Shown here piece by piece: positions 54,006 to 64,000 of a stretch of 64,000 nt of DNA; position 1 is the first letter of the stretch; each line of letters starts with the position of its first letter. The notes under the pieces were generated by a model that saw only the letters and a list, made by a program, of their open reading frames with translations, was not told the origin of the DNA and made no database searches. The translations under genes were made by a program, and so were the position numbers. The stretch spans positions 186,001 through 250,000 of the forward strand of contig CANTFK010000966.1 of assembly GCA_947646735.1 (NCBI GenBank), read 5' to 3'. The stretch comes from Peronospora farinosa (lineage: Eukaryota; Oomycota; Peronosporomycetes; Peronosporales; Peronosporaceae).

Positions 54006-55901
54006 GGCGCCCGACGTAGAACGTCGGGTGCAAACGCATAGATGTAGGTATGTCTAGCGTGTAAGCGTCACCATGCACCTTAACAACCCGAAATGGGCCA
54101 ATATATATTGGCGCTAACTTATTAGCGCCTAAGTTTGTCACTGAGGTGTTTGGTAATCCACTTGTTGATAACAATACTCTGTCACCTTCTTGAAATGTCA
54201 ACATATTCTTTCGACCTCTTCTGTCTGCATTCTCCTTTTGCTTGTCGACTGCCTCTTGTAATGCATCACGCACAAAACGCGTGATTCCTTGTCGTAATAG
54301 TAGAAATTCGGTTACTGCAGCCGAACTTACAGGCGACATATGATCTTTTGGAGGAAAATTGGCAACGGGAGACGCGATGGAAAGCATCGCGTCAGGAGTC
54401 GATATGCCGTTGGCCACGAAATTACCAGCATTAGGTGCATCGGCAGCAACCTTATGCGCATCGTAATCACTCAGCAATAATTTCGGCGCAATTCCATCCG
54501 TAGATACTCTCTCACCAAGCTTGGAGACAGGGTGTTCTGAAGCTGAGAGAGCAAGCAGCGCCGGAACGCGAGGATGCCTCGCGTTGCTAACGAAAAAGGG
54601 CGTCAATCCGGTTGACGCATGGACTGCATTGTTGATTGCAAACTCTGCAAGTGGGAGAAATGAACTCCATGATGAGAACGATGTTGCATAACTGCGCAAG
54701 TCATCTTCGAGCACTCTGTTCACACGCTCCGTTTGCCCATCCGTCTTTGGATGGGCCGCCGTAGACATAAGCAACCGCGTGCCTAATAGCTGGAATATTT
54801 CGGCCCAGAAAGCCGAAGTGAAACGCGGGTCACGGTCCGCAACAATAGATTCTGGCAAGCCGTGATGCCTAAAGATAAGATCAATGAAGATCCTCGCTGT
54901 CGTCTCCGCCGTAATGTTGGCGGAGACCGGAGCAAAATGCACCATTTTGCTGAATCGATCCACTAGAACCAATACGCTTGTGCATCCGGTGGAAGGCCAA
55001 AGATAAAATCCATGCTGACCGAGCGCCAGGCTTCCGTAGCAATCGGAAGCGGACGCAATGGGGCTTGTGAGGATGGCGCAGGCTTCACACGCTGACAGGT
55101 TTCACAGGAGCGCACCCATTTCTGAATGTATTTATACATTCGCGGCCAGAAAAATACGCGAGAAATAGCTGCAAACGTCTTTTCGCGACCCAGGTGTCCG
55201 CCAGCTGGTCTGTCGTGAAATTCATGAACCAATCGGGCTCGAAGGTCGTCATCAGTAGGGATGACGACACGCGGGGAATCAAAGACGTCCATCGTGTACG
55301 TCAGCAACGGACCGTCAAGCGCGTCACGCTTGATGTTGTCGCGTGTTGGTTTCGTCAACTTCGCGAGTAATTTTTCGCTCGGGTCCCTGAGATAGTTGAT
55401 GATTCCTGCATAGAAGGAATCATTCGCGTAGGATTCAGCGATCTGAGTTCGGATCGAAAGCACGGGGGTCGAAATCACCGCATGAAGTCCCAGTTCAATA
55501 CAACACACACAGATATCTTCGTCGTCATCAACATACGTTTGATGACCCATATCACGCCGAGGATCGTAATCAGGACGACGAGAAAGCGCATCAGCGAGAA
55601 TGTCATTCTTGCCAGGCTTGTAATGCACCACAAAATTATACTCGGCGAAAAATGACAACCACCGTGCCATACGCTGGGACAAGTGAGGACTCTTGACGGC
55701 GGTACGCAATGATGCGTGATCTGTGTAGATAGAAAACATCTTTTCACCGAGCAAATATACTCTAAACTTGATTAGCGCGTAACGCATAGCCAAAAGTTCC
55801 TTGTCGTGTACCGGATAATTTTTCTCGGCAGGTTTCATCTGTCGTGATTGAAAACTCACAACGCGCTCTCGACCCTCGTCATAAATTGCATGAGGGCACA
55901 T
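52943..55901 (-). pseudogene. TE7 pol: RNase H, integrase, chromodomain
   Basis: RNase H from 55901: VSFQSRQMKPAEKNYPVHDK, ELLAMRYALIKFRVYLLG, YTDHASLR, ILADALSRRPDYDP. Integrase zinc domain HLGREKTFAAISRVFFWP and CETCQRVK, core VSMDFIFGLPPDAQ, then a frameshift near 54965, VLVDRFSKMVHF, VADRDPRFTSAFW, TDGQTERVNRVLEDDL. The C-terminus has HPTFYVGRLKAYLP and a chromodomain RRWIVDRIVDHED..HYRVRWLGYSPADDT, then TGA at 53434 where Trp is expected (DTWEP). Beyond it the frame 53437-52943 is open (SDSETETYYEARERTDY), but it lies opposite the antisense gene and may be its shadow. Confidence 0.85.
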
Positions 55902-57259
55902 CCTATAGCGAAATTGCTCGCGTCACACACGACGTGGAATGGCTTAGAGTCATCAGGTAACATCAGCACCGGTGCCTCGGACAAGCTCTTCTTTACGGAG
56001 TCGAAGGCAGATTGATGTTCTGCTGTCCATAACCATACTGCGTCTTTCTTGAGCAAAGTCGATAATGGCTGAATTAGCTCAGCATAGTTCTTCTTATACT
56101 TATCCAAGTAATTCGCCAGACCGAGCCATTGACGTAATTCAGTTTGGTTCCTGGGCGTTGGCCAGGAACAGATCGATGAGATCTTCTCAGAATCAGCGCG
56201 GACACCTTCCTTGCTGACGTAGCAACCGAGTACTGGAATCTCGGGAGCGCAGAAGACACATTTCTTCAAATTAGCATACAATTTATTCTCGCGCATAACT
56301 TGAAACACCTGCTTCAAGTGTCGAAGGTGTACCTCCGTAGCGCTGAGCTTTTGCTCAGCGCGGCTGTGAACGAAAATGTCGTTAAAGTAGCTCGGTGCAA
56401 AGTCGCGAAGTGGGCGAAGTACTTGTGTCAACATCCGATTGAACGAGCTGGAGAATTCTTAAGGCCTTGTGGCATGACTAGCCACTCCCAAAGCATCCCG
56501 CTTGGGGTGCTGACCGCAGTGAACGGTATGTCACTGTCCCTTATGAGGATCTGATAGAAACCGTCTGTCAGATCTATGGCGCTGTAGATCTCGCTCCCGG
56601 ACATGGTATTTAATACCATGTCTTTTCGAGAGATAGGCGTTTGAGCCGGGATCGTGGCGTCATTCAGCTTGTTGAAGGCGTGCACAATGCGCCAACCGCC
56701 GGTGGCTTTCTTCACACAGAAAGTCGGACTCGAATGTGGCGAGATACTCTCGAGGACATGGCCAGCCTTGCGGCGACCCTCGAAAAAATTCATCAATAGC
56801 GAAGACTTGGTCGCGCGGTAACGGCCACTGCCGTGTCACGCAATATTTCGATCCTGGCACGAGATCTATCTCGTGCCGCACACCACGATCCACCGGAAGC
56901 TTAGCTGGAATTTTCTCCGGGAAAATGTCGGCGTACTCACGGGCGATATCGTATACAGAGTTGCCCGAAGCACGAAGAGCATCCCAAGACTGTGCCGCGA
57001 AGCGTTCTTCGCGCGCTGATTTAGGCTTGGTGCTCTTCGGGCGAGCCTCCAGAACTTCTTCACTGGCTGCGTCGGTGGCTGAAACAATGCACACTTGCTC
57101 GATGTCGCCGGCCTTGAGGTCATGAAGGAAGTCTTTCCATGTAAGGTCTGACAGAGATGTGATATCTGCAGCAGTGCACGGTGGACTGTATACCTCAATG
57201 TAGCGGCCAGGATGTGGGGATCCCTCCACATATTCAAGCGCGCATACGGATTCCGTCAC
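55856..57259 (-). pseudogene. TE7 pol: reverse transcriptase
   Basis: From 57259: LSDLTWKDFLHDLKAGDIEQ, EERFAAQSWDALRASG, KLPVDRGVRHEIDLVPGSKY, then a frameshift near 56790, SPHSSPTFCVKKATGGWR, AQTPISRKDMVLNTM, SAIDLTDGFYQILIRDSD, LWEWLVMPQGLKNSPA, a shift near 56435, then the active site SYFNDIFVHSRAEQ with Asn for the first Asp, and CYVSKEGVRADSEKIS, WLGLANYLDKY. RNase H begins VVCDASNFAIGCALMQF before the last shift near 55880. The mutated active site alone would inactivate it. Confidence 0.86.
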
Positions 57260-58030
57260 TACGGAATCAAATGCATCAGCATCTTGACGTGAATTTCGTC
57301 ATCTCGGTGATCGGCGTGCTCCTTTCTTGCGTTTTCTCTTGCGTCTCGAGCCCCTGATCGAGACTGGCACGTCGCTATCACAAGAGGATGATGTACCCCC
57401 TCTAGACGTGGGAGCTCTGTCTCCACCACGTCGGTCTCATGCGGATCCGTAGTCCGCCCATTCTCGTCAATCAAAAGCGGGAGCTCGTCTTCGACCGCTT
57501 CACTTGTTTGCGGGAGCCTCTGCTCGACCGCCTCGATATTGATCGGGAGCCTCTGCTCGTCCGATGTACTTGTACGCGGGAGCCCCTGCTCGACCGCCTC
57601 GATATTTATCGGGAGCCTCTGCTCGTCCGATGTGCTTGTATGCGGGAGCCCCTGCTCGACCGCCTCAAAATTGATCGGGAGCCTCTGCTCGTCCGATGTG
57701 CTTGTATGCGGGAGCCCCTGCTCGACCGCCTCGTTGAGAATCGGGAACCCCTGTTCGACCGATGTCTGTGTGTGCGGGAAACGCTGTTCGACCGCCTCGT
57801 TGAGAATTGGGAACCCCTGTTCGACCGATGTCCGTGTGTGCAGGAACCGCTTTTCAACCGCCTCGCTGTGAATCGGGAACCCCTGTTCGACCGATGTCTG
57901 TGTATGCGGGAACCGCTGTTCGACTGCCTCGTTGTGCATCGGGAATCCCTGTTCGACCGATGTCTGTGTATGCGGGAACCGCTATTCGACCGCTTCGTTC
58001 TGTGCCTCCGTCAGTGTAACGGAACATACT
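57259..58030 (-). pseudogene. TE7 linker with 22-residue tandem repeats
   Basis: Between protease and RT the frame encodes about seven copies of a 22-residue unit (66 bp), for example EAVEQRFPHTQTSVEQGF plus PILN, at 57480-58010. The copies fall into two subtypes (HTQTSVEQGFP and HTSTSDEQRLP). Since 66 is divisible by three, all frames on both strands stay open across it; those other ORFs are artefacts. TE3 lost this segment in its deletion. Confidence 0.8.
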
Positions 58031-58150
58031 GCGCACAGAGGGCCATCACTCTCTCTGTGTTGACTACTAGTCGTGGCGAGTTCGTTCACGACCCTGACGT
58101 GAGGCCAATCGGATGAAGCGACCAACAAATGAGTAAACACTTCACTGACT

Positions 58151-58616
58151 TCATAACCGCTTCGTCGTTTGACGGACCGAGAATAGCCAATCTGTCTTCG
58201 GCTGATACCTTGACAGCCACGGTATCCCAAGTATGCAATCAAATGCATAGTTCATCTCGTACACCAAAAATTCGTCGTTGCTCTGGAAACCGTCGAAGGT
58301 GTACGGTAAAACCACTGTTTTACGCGGGACACGTTTTGGTTGTCCATCGGCAAGTTTGACCTGGACCTTCTCGAACCGTGACAGTCGACGGGAGAAGGGA
58401 CAAGCAGGATGCACGAAAGAAGTTGTTGGAAGCGCCAGAATCCAACAACGATCGAAGTGGTCGCTTCACTCCAGCGACGATGAGACTGATAATAATCAGT
58501 CTCGAATCATCGCGCATGGTGGTGGCATTGAAGTGAGTATGAATCACTTTGGGGCTAGGAGCCCGAGCTGCCACCTGAGTACTCGGGGCTCCATTTCTAC
58601 CAGTAGGGTGCTCCAC
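58151..58616 (-). pseudogene. TE7 protease
   Basis: The retropepsin motif SLLDSGASNNFFRASCLSLL is intact, preceded by SRLIIISLIVAGVKRPL. A frameshift near 58400 leads to VQVKLADGQPKRVPRKTVVL, FLVYEMNYAFDCILGIPWLS. It is homologous to the TE3 protease, which ends at this last motif. 58031-58150 joins it to the repeat linker. Confidence 0.83.
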
Positions 58617-58618
58617 GC

Positions 58619-59659
58619 CTACTGGAACCGCTCGTTTTTTGGCGGGACCACCGACGACACAGCGTCTCCTCGTGAGACAGCTGTGTTCATCGTCACCGGC
58701 GCAGGTGCACGACAGACAGCCGCACGATGGCCTGTTTTACCACAGCGAAAACACTTCATCGTGTTAGGGTTGCGAATGTCGCGGCTTAATGATTTGCCGC
58801 GACCACGAGAGGACTCAATTGCATCAATTTCCATTGGCTCTGGTCCAGACGTTCGGGAATGTTGTGACGCTGCGTGCAGGTACGACGACGCGACAGTGTA
58901 ATCCTCACGAAGCGCGAGGGCAAATGCCTCCTCGAGGGACTTTGGCTCAGCACGTGTGAGGCAGTAACGCGTCATGCCCTCTTGCATACCAAAGATAAAG
59001 ACATGGACTTGTTAAGCCATGTCAATTGGCTGCGTGGTAATGCACGAAGCAAGATGACGTGTCTTCTGCACGTAGTCACGCATCGACAGCTTGCCCTGTC
59101 GGAGTGAAAAGAAATCTGCACGCAAGCGAGATTCATCTTGAGGAGGCTCGAAAGCCAGTCGTAAGTCACGCTGGATATCGTCCAGCGTAGGAAACGCCGA
59201 CTCATCTACGACGAGCTTTCCGAAAGCCCATTCCTTGGCTTTGCCAGCAAGACGAGACAACAGGAAATTGACCTTGGCCGTCGGAGCGTCAATTAATCTT
59301 GACGCTATTGCAATATCCACCTCGCGAAACCAGCGATTGAGGGGGAGACGATTCGGACCATCACCGGAGTACGTTGACGTCTCCATCTTGATAGCGTCAT
59401 GGTGCGAAGTGCGCGAGGGAGTCAATACTCGCTGATTCGCTTCGGCGAGCTCGCGCACCATAAAGTCTTGGATGGCGGCACGTTGATCATCGGACGTTGC
59501 TGTGCTCAGCAGCAACGTCACAATAGTTTCACCAGACACCGCCGCGAGGCGATGTAGTGCCTGCCACTCCACCGAGGTGAGATGTGAAAAATCAGAATGC
59601 TCCAGAGAGACCGCTGGAGCCACCGAAGACTCGCCCATGTTCATCTCGAATCTGGTCAT
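58619..59659 (-). pseudogene. gag: TE7 Gag
   Basis: Starts 27 bp inside the LTR with [12 protein letters not shown]. The capsid pattern [60 protein letters not shown] is shared with TE3. The frame is interrupted near 59011 (stop) and continues MQEGMTRYCLTRAEPKSLEE with a CCHC knuckle CFRCGKTGHRAAVC near 58735. One break in an otherwise complete Gag. Confidence 0.88.
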
Positions 59660-59673
59660 TGGAAGGACTACGA

Positions 59674-59683
59674 AGTGCTACCA
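59674..59683 (-). other. TE7 primer-binding site
   Basis: Minus strand TGGTAGCACT two bases inside the LTR, as in TE1, TE3 and TE5. Confidence 0.7.
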
Positions 59684-59685
59684 GG

Positions 59686-60004
59686 TGTAACGGGCTAAGG
59701 ACCCGTTACCGTCTTACACTAAAAGGGCGTTGAGGAAGCGCTCTTAATTAACTAGTAAATATAACTCTGTTTTATTTTTGTTTTAGTTTCAATTCGCAGT
59801 AAGTGCGAATATGTTCCCTAGCTCATGGGAACCACTCAATATGGAAGTCAATTTATTATTGGCTAATTATTGGGTCTGGCACCCCAATAATAAACCAATA
59901 ATAAATTGACGCGCAGTATCCGCTAATCGGATACTGCCCTATGCCTACTTATGTAATTATGTATTAATCCTATAACTACTTATGTAATAGGTAGACCCAT
60001 TACA
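59686..60004 (-). repeat. TE7 5' LTR
   Basis: 319 bp, TGTAACGGGCT to ACCCATTACA. Distantly similar to the TE3 LTR (shared CCAATAATAAACCAATAATA, ends and length). The partner LTR is missing. The bases after it, AGTTG, would be one copy of the target duplication. Confidence 0.88.
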
Positions 60005-60900
60005 AGTTGGGCTTTGAGTAAATCGTAAGAAATCCATATAAAGCATTATCTAAAAGCCGCTTATAGATTTGCGGCGCATTCTTTAGTTCAAACGGCATTC
60101 TTCTCGACTCAAACAATCCAAACGGAGTTATAAGCGCCGATATTAAACGAACCCTTTCCGTCATACTAATTACCTAAAACCACTGGCCATATGCAGCGAG
60201 CAATACCATAGGGCTTTGCCCAAATCTTCCAACAATTCGTTAACGAGAGGCATAGGGTACATCATGAGGCGTGTCAGCTCGTTCACCATCCGGTAATCGA
60301 TTTACAGACTTATACCGCTCCAACTTTATTGACAATGATTACTATAGGGATGACCCATTGGCACGTAGAATGCTGGATAATCTTAGACTATAATAGGCCC
60401 TTGATTAGGTCCGACAGCTTCTCCCTAAACTGAGGGGCCACTTTCCGTACACGTTGGGCGATAGACCTTGCGTTTCTCACATCGATGTCGCACACCGCTC
60501 CTCAGTCTGACGGTGTCTTTTACCATAAGCAAATGTCGTTTCTGCCAAATGATCTGGCGGAGACGGTCCACTTGTTCCTTTGAAGTTTCGCCAGGGTCTG
60601 GCATCTGGATGTCTTCCATCGTGACTTCGTCCGTAGAAGAAGCGACATTAGGGACAATCGACCGCTTTTGTCAATATCTTCTGCGCATAGATCTCCACTC
60701 TCGTGTACACAGACCTATTCGTCGGATGTGTTTGTCCCGGCTCTATTATCTTGTTGGCTCATCCGCTATTGGACCTCCTCCATTCCGAGCTCGTCATCTC
60801 TTGCGGCTTCTTTGCCCAGGCTGACTGGTCCCGTCGACAGTGTCTTCTTCTACCTCCGAGTCAGGCGGTGATGACTCGGGGCCCCTCTAATGAACACCCC
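60005..60900 (-). pseudogene. TE6 RT, N-terminal half
   Basis: Continues TE6 pol beyond TE7. Degraded RT sequence matches TE2 at 19955-20620: the plus-strand text TATAAAGCATTATCTAAAAG corresponds to the LIDNALYGYL helix of TE2, followed by counterparts of FEWLRMPFGLKNAPQI, YRRVNQL and WQKRHLLMVKD (about 60520). Several stops and indels are present and no long frame remains. The N-terminal part MEDIQMPDPGETSKEQVDRL is clear at 60560-60619. Confidence 0.72.
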
Positions 60901-61255
60901 GCACTGTAGTAACCACTGAGGCTTGGGCCCCTGTTCGTAACAATATTTTTTCTGGTGTCTTATACTGGGTTTTTTCGACCATGGGTCTTGGTATCCTTCT
61001 GCTTGAAAAGGTTCGGAGTCTTCTTCGTCAGTTAGCTTAATAAGCAAGGCTCTTCCACTCAGAATACCTCCTGGAACCTACTGACACAAATCCTTGAGTT
61101 TGAGGAACCCGGTCCTTAGTCAGCCAAATACCCAGTTTAGTGTCTTCATGCAGAATTAAATTCTTGGCACTAAGTTGGTGACCCTTAAACACTGGCGTTG
61201 TCCATACCCATGTACCATTGTAATCACCCATCGGTCTCCACGGGTAATTCTTTTT
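60901..61255 (-). pseudogene. TE6 spacer between protease and RT
   Basis: Contains GDYNGTWVWTTPVFKGHQL and LILHEDTKLGIWLTKDRVP, then QGFVSVGSRRYSEW, also present at 1026-1290. In TE2 this segment is absent, replaced by the RDPAII repeat. No domain is recognised. An acidic stretch (DEEDSEPFQAEGYQD) follows towards 60980. Confidence 0.6.
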
Positions 61256-61801
61256 TTACTGATCTGATACAAACCTCTTCAACGGAACCTCCACGTACTT
61301 AGTCACTGACAGATTCACATACTGGCCTAATTTCACTTCCGAATTATGTCCGCTATACAAGGTCTTGCAATCTACCAGCTGGATTCGCACTTCATCTGGT
61401 AAGCAAATAGTTCCATCTACCATATACAATCGTATTCCGGCTGGCACCATAAAATCCATCCCCAAAAGTGCATCCTGACCAATTAGGAAACCAACCCATA
61501 CATCGAAAAAATATACCAGTACCCCTTTCAGCGTAATCTTCACCTTTGTCCGTCCTTCCGTGGTATATACCACTTCTCCAATACTCACACACTCTTGTCT
61601 CTCGCTCGTATCGATGTGGCAGCCAACCTTACGAGCAAAGGCGGTATCCAAAATAGATACCTCGGCACCAGAATCAAACAGTAGATTCGCACGAATATTG
61701 TTAACTTTCCCAGAGGCCTTGGATTGCTTAAAACACTTTCCTGGGGCATGGTGTTTCCAGTATCCTCTTGACTCTCCCGGCAATAACTCCAATGTCATCA
61801 T
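61256..61801 (-). CDS. TE6 protease domain (open frame)
   Basis: 181 residues without interruption: GESRGYWKHHAPGKCFKQSK, the catalytic LLFDSGAEVSILDTAFARKV, RQECVSIGEVVYTTEGRTKV, FFDVWVGFLIGQDALLGMDF, TICLPDEVRIQL and a stop after KRFVSDQ. It is a complete retropepsin domain of normal size, and is the reference for the broken copies at 1-423 and 20925-21572. It would be released from a Gag-Pro precursor. The frame runs from 61801; upstream gag ends in another frame with stops, so the natural fusion is broken. Confidence 0.82.
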   Translation of the reverse strand: MMTLELLPGESRGYWKHHAPGKCFKQSKASGKVNNIRANLLFDSGAEVSILDTAFARKVGCHIDTSERQECVSIGEVVYTTEGRTKVKITLKGVLVYFFDVWVGFLIGQDALLGMDFMVPAGIRLYMVDGTICLPDEVRIQLVDCKTLYSGHNSEVKLGQYVNLSVTKYVEVPLKRFVSDQ

Positions 61802-61804
61802 AGT

Positions 61805-64000
61805 CTATCCTCGGGAATAATCATGAGGTATACATGCATTGGCCACATCAGCAACAGAATTAATGCAAAAGCCCGATGTATTTTTAATCAGTTCATCCAT
61901 CTTACTGACCTTCTCCACGGGGTGCTTTTCCACAAATGCATAAATGTAGCAATCAGAACGCTCGGCTCGTACCCGATTCAAACCTGGCGAGCGTTCTAAT
62001 TTAGCATCTTCTCGGCAGCCTCCAGCAGCTGCCCCGCATGCTTGGTCGGGTTGTACCATTGGCGAATCAAGTTGTAAAACGCTTCCATCGGGCACTTGTC
62101 GACGTCATGAACCTTGCCGAAACCGCGACACACAAACAGGCAGCGGTCGGCTGGGTGACCTTTCTTCCCACATCATTCGCAGATGAGTCGCTTTCAACAG
62201 TCCAGGTCCCCATGCTTATTGGATCCACACTGGGTACACTTCATCAGCGGGGCCTCTGAGCTTGGTCTGTGTCCGGGGCCTTCCGACGCGCATCGGCCCC
62301 GATCCGGATTCGGGTCCTGATGGTCTCGAGTTCCACTCACATCCCGAGTCCTACCAGTGTGGGCTTTGGTCACCACCGCATAAATTCGTCTCAGCCCTCC
62401 CCCCCCCCTCGGATCCACTGGAGCTGGACTCTTGCTCACCTTCACTTCCCGATGTAGCTCGGATGGCTTGGACAGGACGTCTTGGTTGGTTTTGGTATAC
62501 TCTCGGTCAGGGGGGGGGGTCGGGGCCTTTTGACGAAACTTGCTGGAACCGAACAGGACCTTTCCGTGACGCGCCTTCGCTCGTTGGCGCGCTAGCAGAA
62601 CTTCTTCCAGGTTATCTACATCCGAAATTCTGAGCATGGTAAGCTGGTCCGCCAGTTCGCGATAGTCCAAAGTCTCCACGTAATGTTCTACATGTTCACG
62701 TTTCACCTGAGGAGGGACAGTTTTAATTTTCAGCTTGGCCCTGAGCCCCGCCACATTCAAACGGTACAAGTATTCCAGTGGTGACTCGTCGGATCTCTTC
62801 CTTGCATGATAATACTGCCGGGCCACAGAAACACCTAGGCCGCAGAAGTGGGCTTGAAATTTTTGCAAAAGTAGCTTCCAGTCGCCACGTACCGTCCGAC
62901 CCAGTTGTCGGTACCAGTTCTAAGCCGGACTCGTGAGAAGGCCCCCAAAAATAAGACATTTCTCACTGTCTGGGGCCTGGTCTCGGATAAACGCAGTCTT
63001 CACTTTGGAACTCCAGCTTCGGGCACGGTCCTCATCATGGTCCCTCTTGTTGAATTCGTTTAAGTCCGATGAGGCTGACACCCGTATATGGAGAATAACC
63101 GTAGGGACTCCCCCTGCTGTAGCCGTGGCCACAGTCGCTCGTGCCGAGGCAGACGGAAACGTCAAATCATCCGGATCGTACTCTCCATTAGAAGACTCTG
63201 CTGATTCCATGTCCACATCCGGAAATTCACGTGGTGACCCCAGGTGATCGGCTCTCTGAAGGGCCCAGGGTAAAGTGGACCTCGGCCCCTCATGATCTGT
63301 CCCCTGTCCGATGCGTTTCGGGTGGGTCCCTGCTCTTCCAGGAACTTGGCCATCGCATTTTCGAAATATGACTGGAGCGCACCAGGGGACCCTGCCTAAG
63401 GCTTTACATTCTGATCTTTTTCTGTGCCCAGCGACCCTGGCTACACTTTGCACCGGGCTCCTCTCACATCTTCGCGTACTTGTGGCTGGGCCCTCGGTAT
63501 CGCTGCATCCATCTTTCCTGTTTCGCGAATTCGGGCTTCGAGCAACGCTGCACCGGATGACCCCCAGCTGCATCCGATCCACGGTATCCATTAGGGCCGA
63601 GACCATAGACGAAGTGGCCGACTCGTACTGGGACCTCGGTGATGATTCATCGTGGGACCCCGCTGAAGGGCCTAGGTCAGGAACAGCTACTGTGCCCACA
63701 TGACGGGGTACCTCCTTGTGGGGAATCTCACCCACTAACGCCTTGATATGACCATGCAAGTTCACTAGGGTCTTCTTTACGATCTCAAACCCGAAATCGA
63801 AGAGGGTATCGACAGTAAATTTCCCTTAAGCCATTCCAGCTTCGTGAATCAGGTTCATCAGGGCCTTGAGGACCTCCAGGTCTGTCGTTGCGATGGAAAG
63901 GGTCGTTATCGGGCCATGGACCTGGTCTAGCAGCTTGACCTTGAGCGTCTTCATCACCGGGTCTTTTCGCAAAAACGTCTTCAACTTACTCTGGTGATAT
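61805..64000 (-). pseudogene. gag: TE6 Gag, N-terminus beyond window
   Basis: Homologous to TE2 gag. It enters from the window edge (YHQSKLKTFLRKDPV..), has a TAA near 63827, then VNLHGHIKALVGEIPHKEVP. The capsid region near 63090-62750 reads SSDLNEFNKRDHDEDRARSW, then AKRKRSDESPLEYLYRLNV-like sequence with a frameshift near 62920. Zinc knuckles follow: CTQCGSNKHGDLDC (62195-62235), then TGA for Trp, a second knuckle with TGA for its second Cys (CGKKGHPADRC) and a third. Runs of C or G (62397-62407, 62510-62518) cause local frame changes. The tail KHAGQLLEAAEKMLN ends near 61995. Confidence 0.82.

Larger units (their letters stand above)
52790..60004 (-). mobile_element. TE7: Gypsy chromovirus-like element lacking its 3' LTR
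   Basis: The 5' LTR is 59686-60004, then gag, protease, a repeat-bearing linker, RT, RNase H, integrase and chromodomain, then an antisense ORF cut at 52790. It is a relative of TE3 throughout. The flanks are TE6 on both sides: TE6 RNase H at 52789 and TE6 RT at 60005. About 0.8 kb of TE6 (the RT active site and the start of RNase H) and the TE7 3' LTR are missing together, so a deletion removed the left end after insertion. Confidence 0.88.
45621..64000 (-). mobile_element. TE6: large dual-RNase-H Gypsy element, 5' end outside window
   Basis: The 3' LTR is 45621-47690 (with a nested solo LTR). Then comes an antisense ORF, pol from 52789 down to 50322, the TE7 insertion (52790-60004), the rest of RT, protease and gag up to the window end. 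It is the same lineage as TE2, with homologous gag, protease, second RNase H, integrase and chromodomain, but TE2 has no antisense ORF. The 5' LTR must lie beyond 64000. Many stops and frameshifts are present. Confidence 0.85.

Noticed and set aside
57439..58116. A 225-residue plus-strand ORF across the TE7 linker
   Set aside because: It is opposite to a 66-bp repeat that keeps every frame open; the minus frame joins protease to RT.

Overview
The window looks like a repeat-rich region of an oomycete nuclear genome, probably Peronosporales (Phytophthora or downy-mildew-like). This is inferred from short GT-AG introns of about 70-110 bp, compact host genes, and many Ty3/Gypsy elements next to a Copia fragment. 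I could not run a search to name the species. No rRNA, tRNA or CRISPR locus was seen.

Host genes occupy only about 2.7-6.6 kb. A CABLES-like cyclin-box gene (minus strand, two exons) lies head to head, across about 200 bp, with two tandem four-exon paralogues of an eEF1A lysine methyltransferase (EEF1AKMT1/Efm5 family, plus strand). The first paralogue has an altered catalytic motif; the second keeps the canonical one. Bases 1-2218 are old retroelement debris holding two solo LTRs.

Almost everything else is LTR retrotransposon, which I number TE1-TE7. TE1 (6818-32798) contains TE2 (8093-26241), inserted in an antisense gene of TE1. TE2 contains TE3 (8105-14326), inserted 12 bp inside TE2's left LTR. 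Each level is bounded by its own perfect target-site duplication (CTATC, ATTG, GAGTG). Then comes a Copia fragment (TE4, from 32881) split by TE5 (33655-43401, duplication TCGCA). TE5's pol is itself split by a solo LTR. After an inverted solo LTR comes TE6 (45621 to beyond 64000). TE6 is interrupted by TE7 (52790-60004), whose 3' LTR is missing together with about 0.8 kb of TE6. TE1, TE2, TE3, TE5, TE6 and TE7 are on the minus strand with order gag - protease - RT - RNase H - integrase. TE2, TE3, TE6 and TE7 also end pol with a chromodomain.

Two things stand out. First, five of the six Gypsy elements (not TE2) carry a plus-strand gene, antisense to gag-pol, between the end of pol and the 3' LTR. 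Its products have recurring features: an acidic or helical N-terminus, a basic, RS-rich or NLS-like middle, and often a C-terminal coiled coil. Those of TE3 and TE7 are homologous and carry an Arg/Ser-rich segment. Second, TE2 and TE6 encode an extra, intact-looking RNase H after a gypsy RNase H that has lost catalytic acidic residues. TE2's LTRs also contain arrays of a GGATCGCG-based repeat that differ by about 0.5 kb between the two LTRs. Nearly all the elements are broken by stops, frameshifts or insertions. TE3 looks youngest, with one visible LTR difference.
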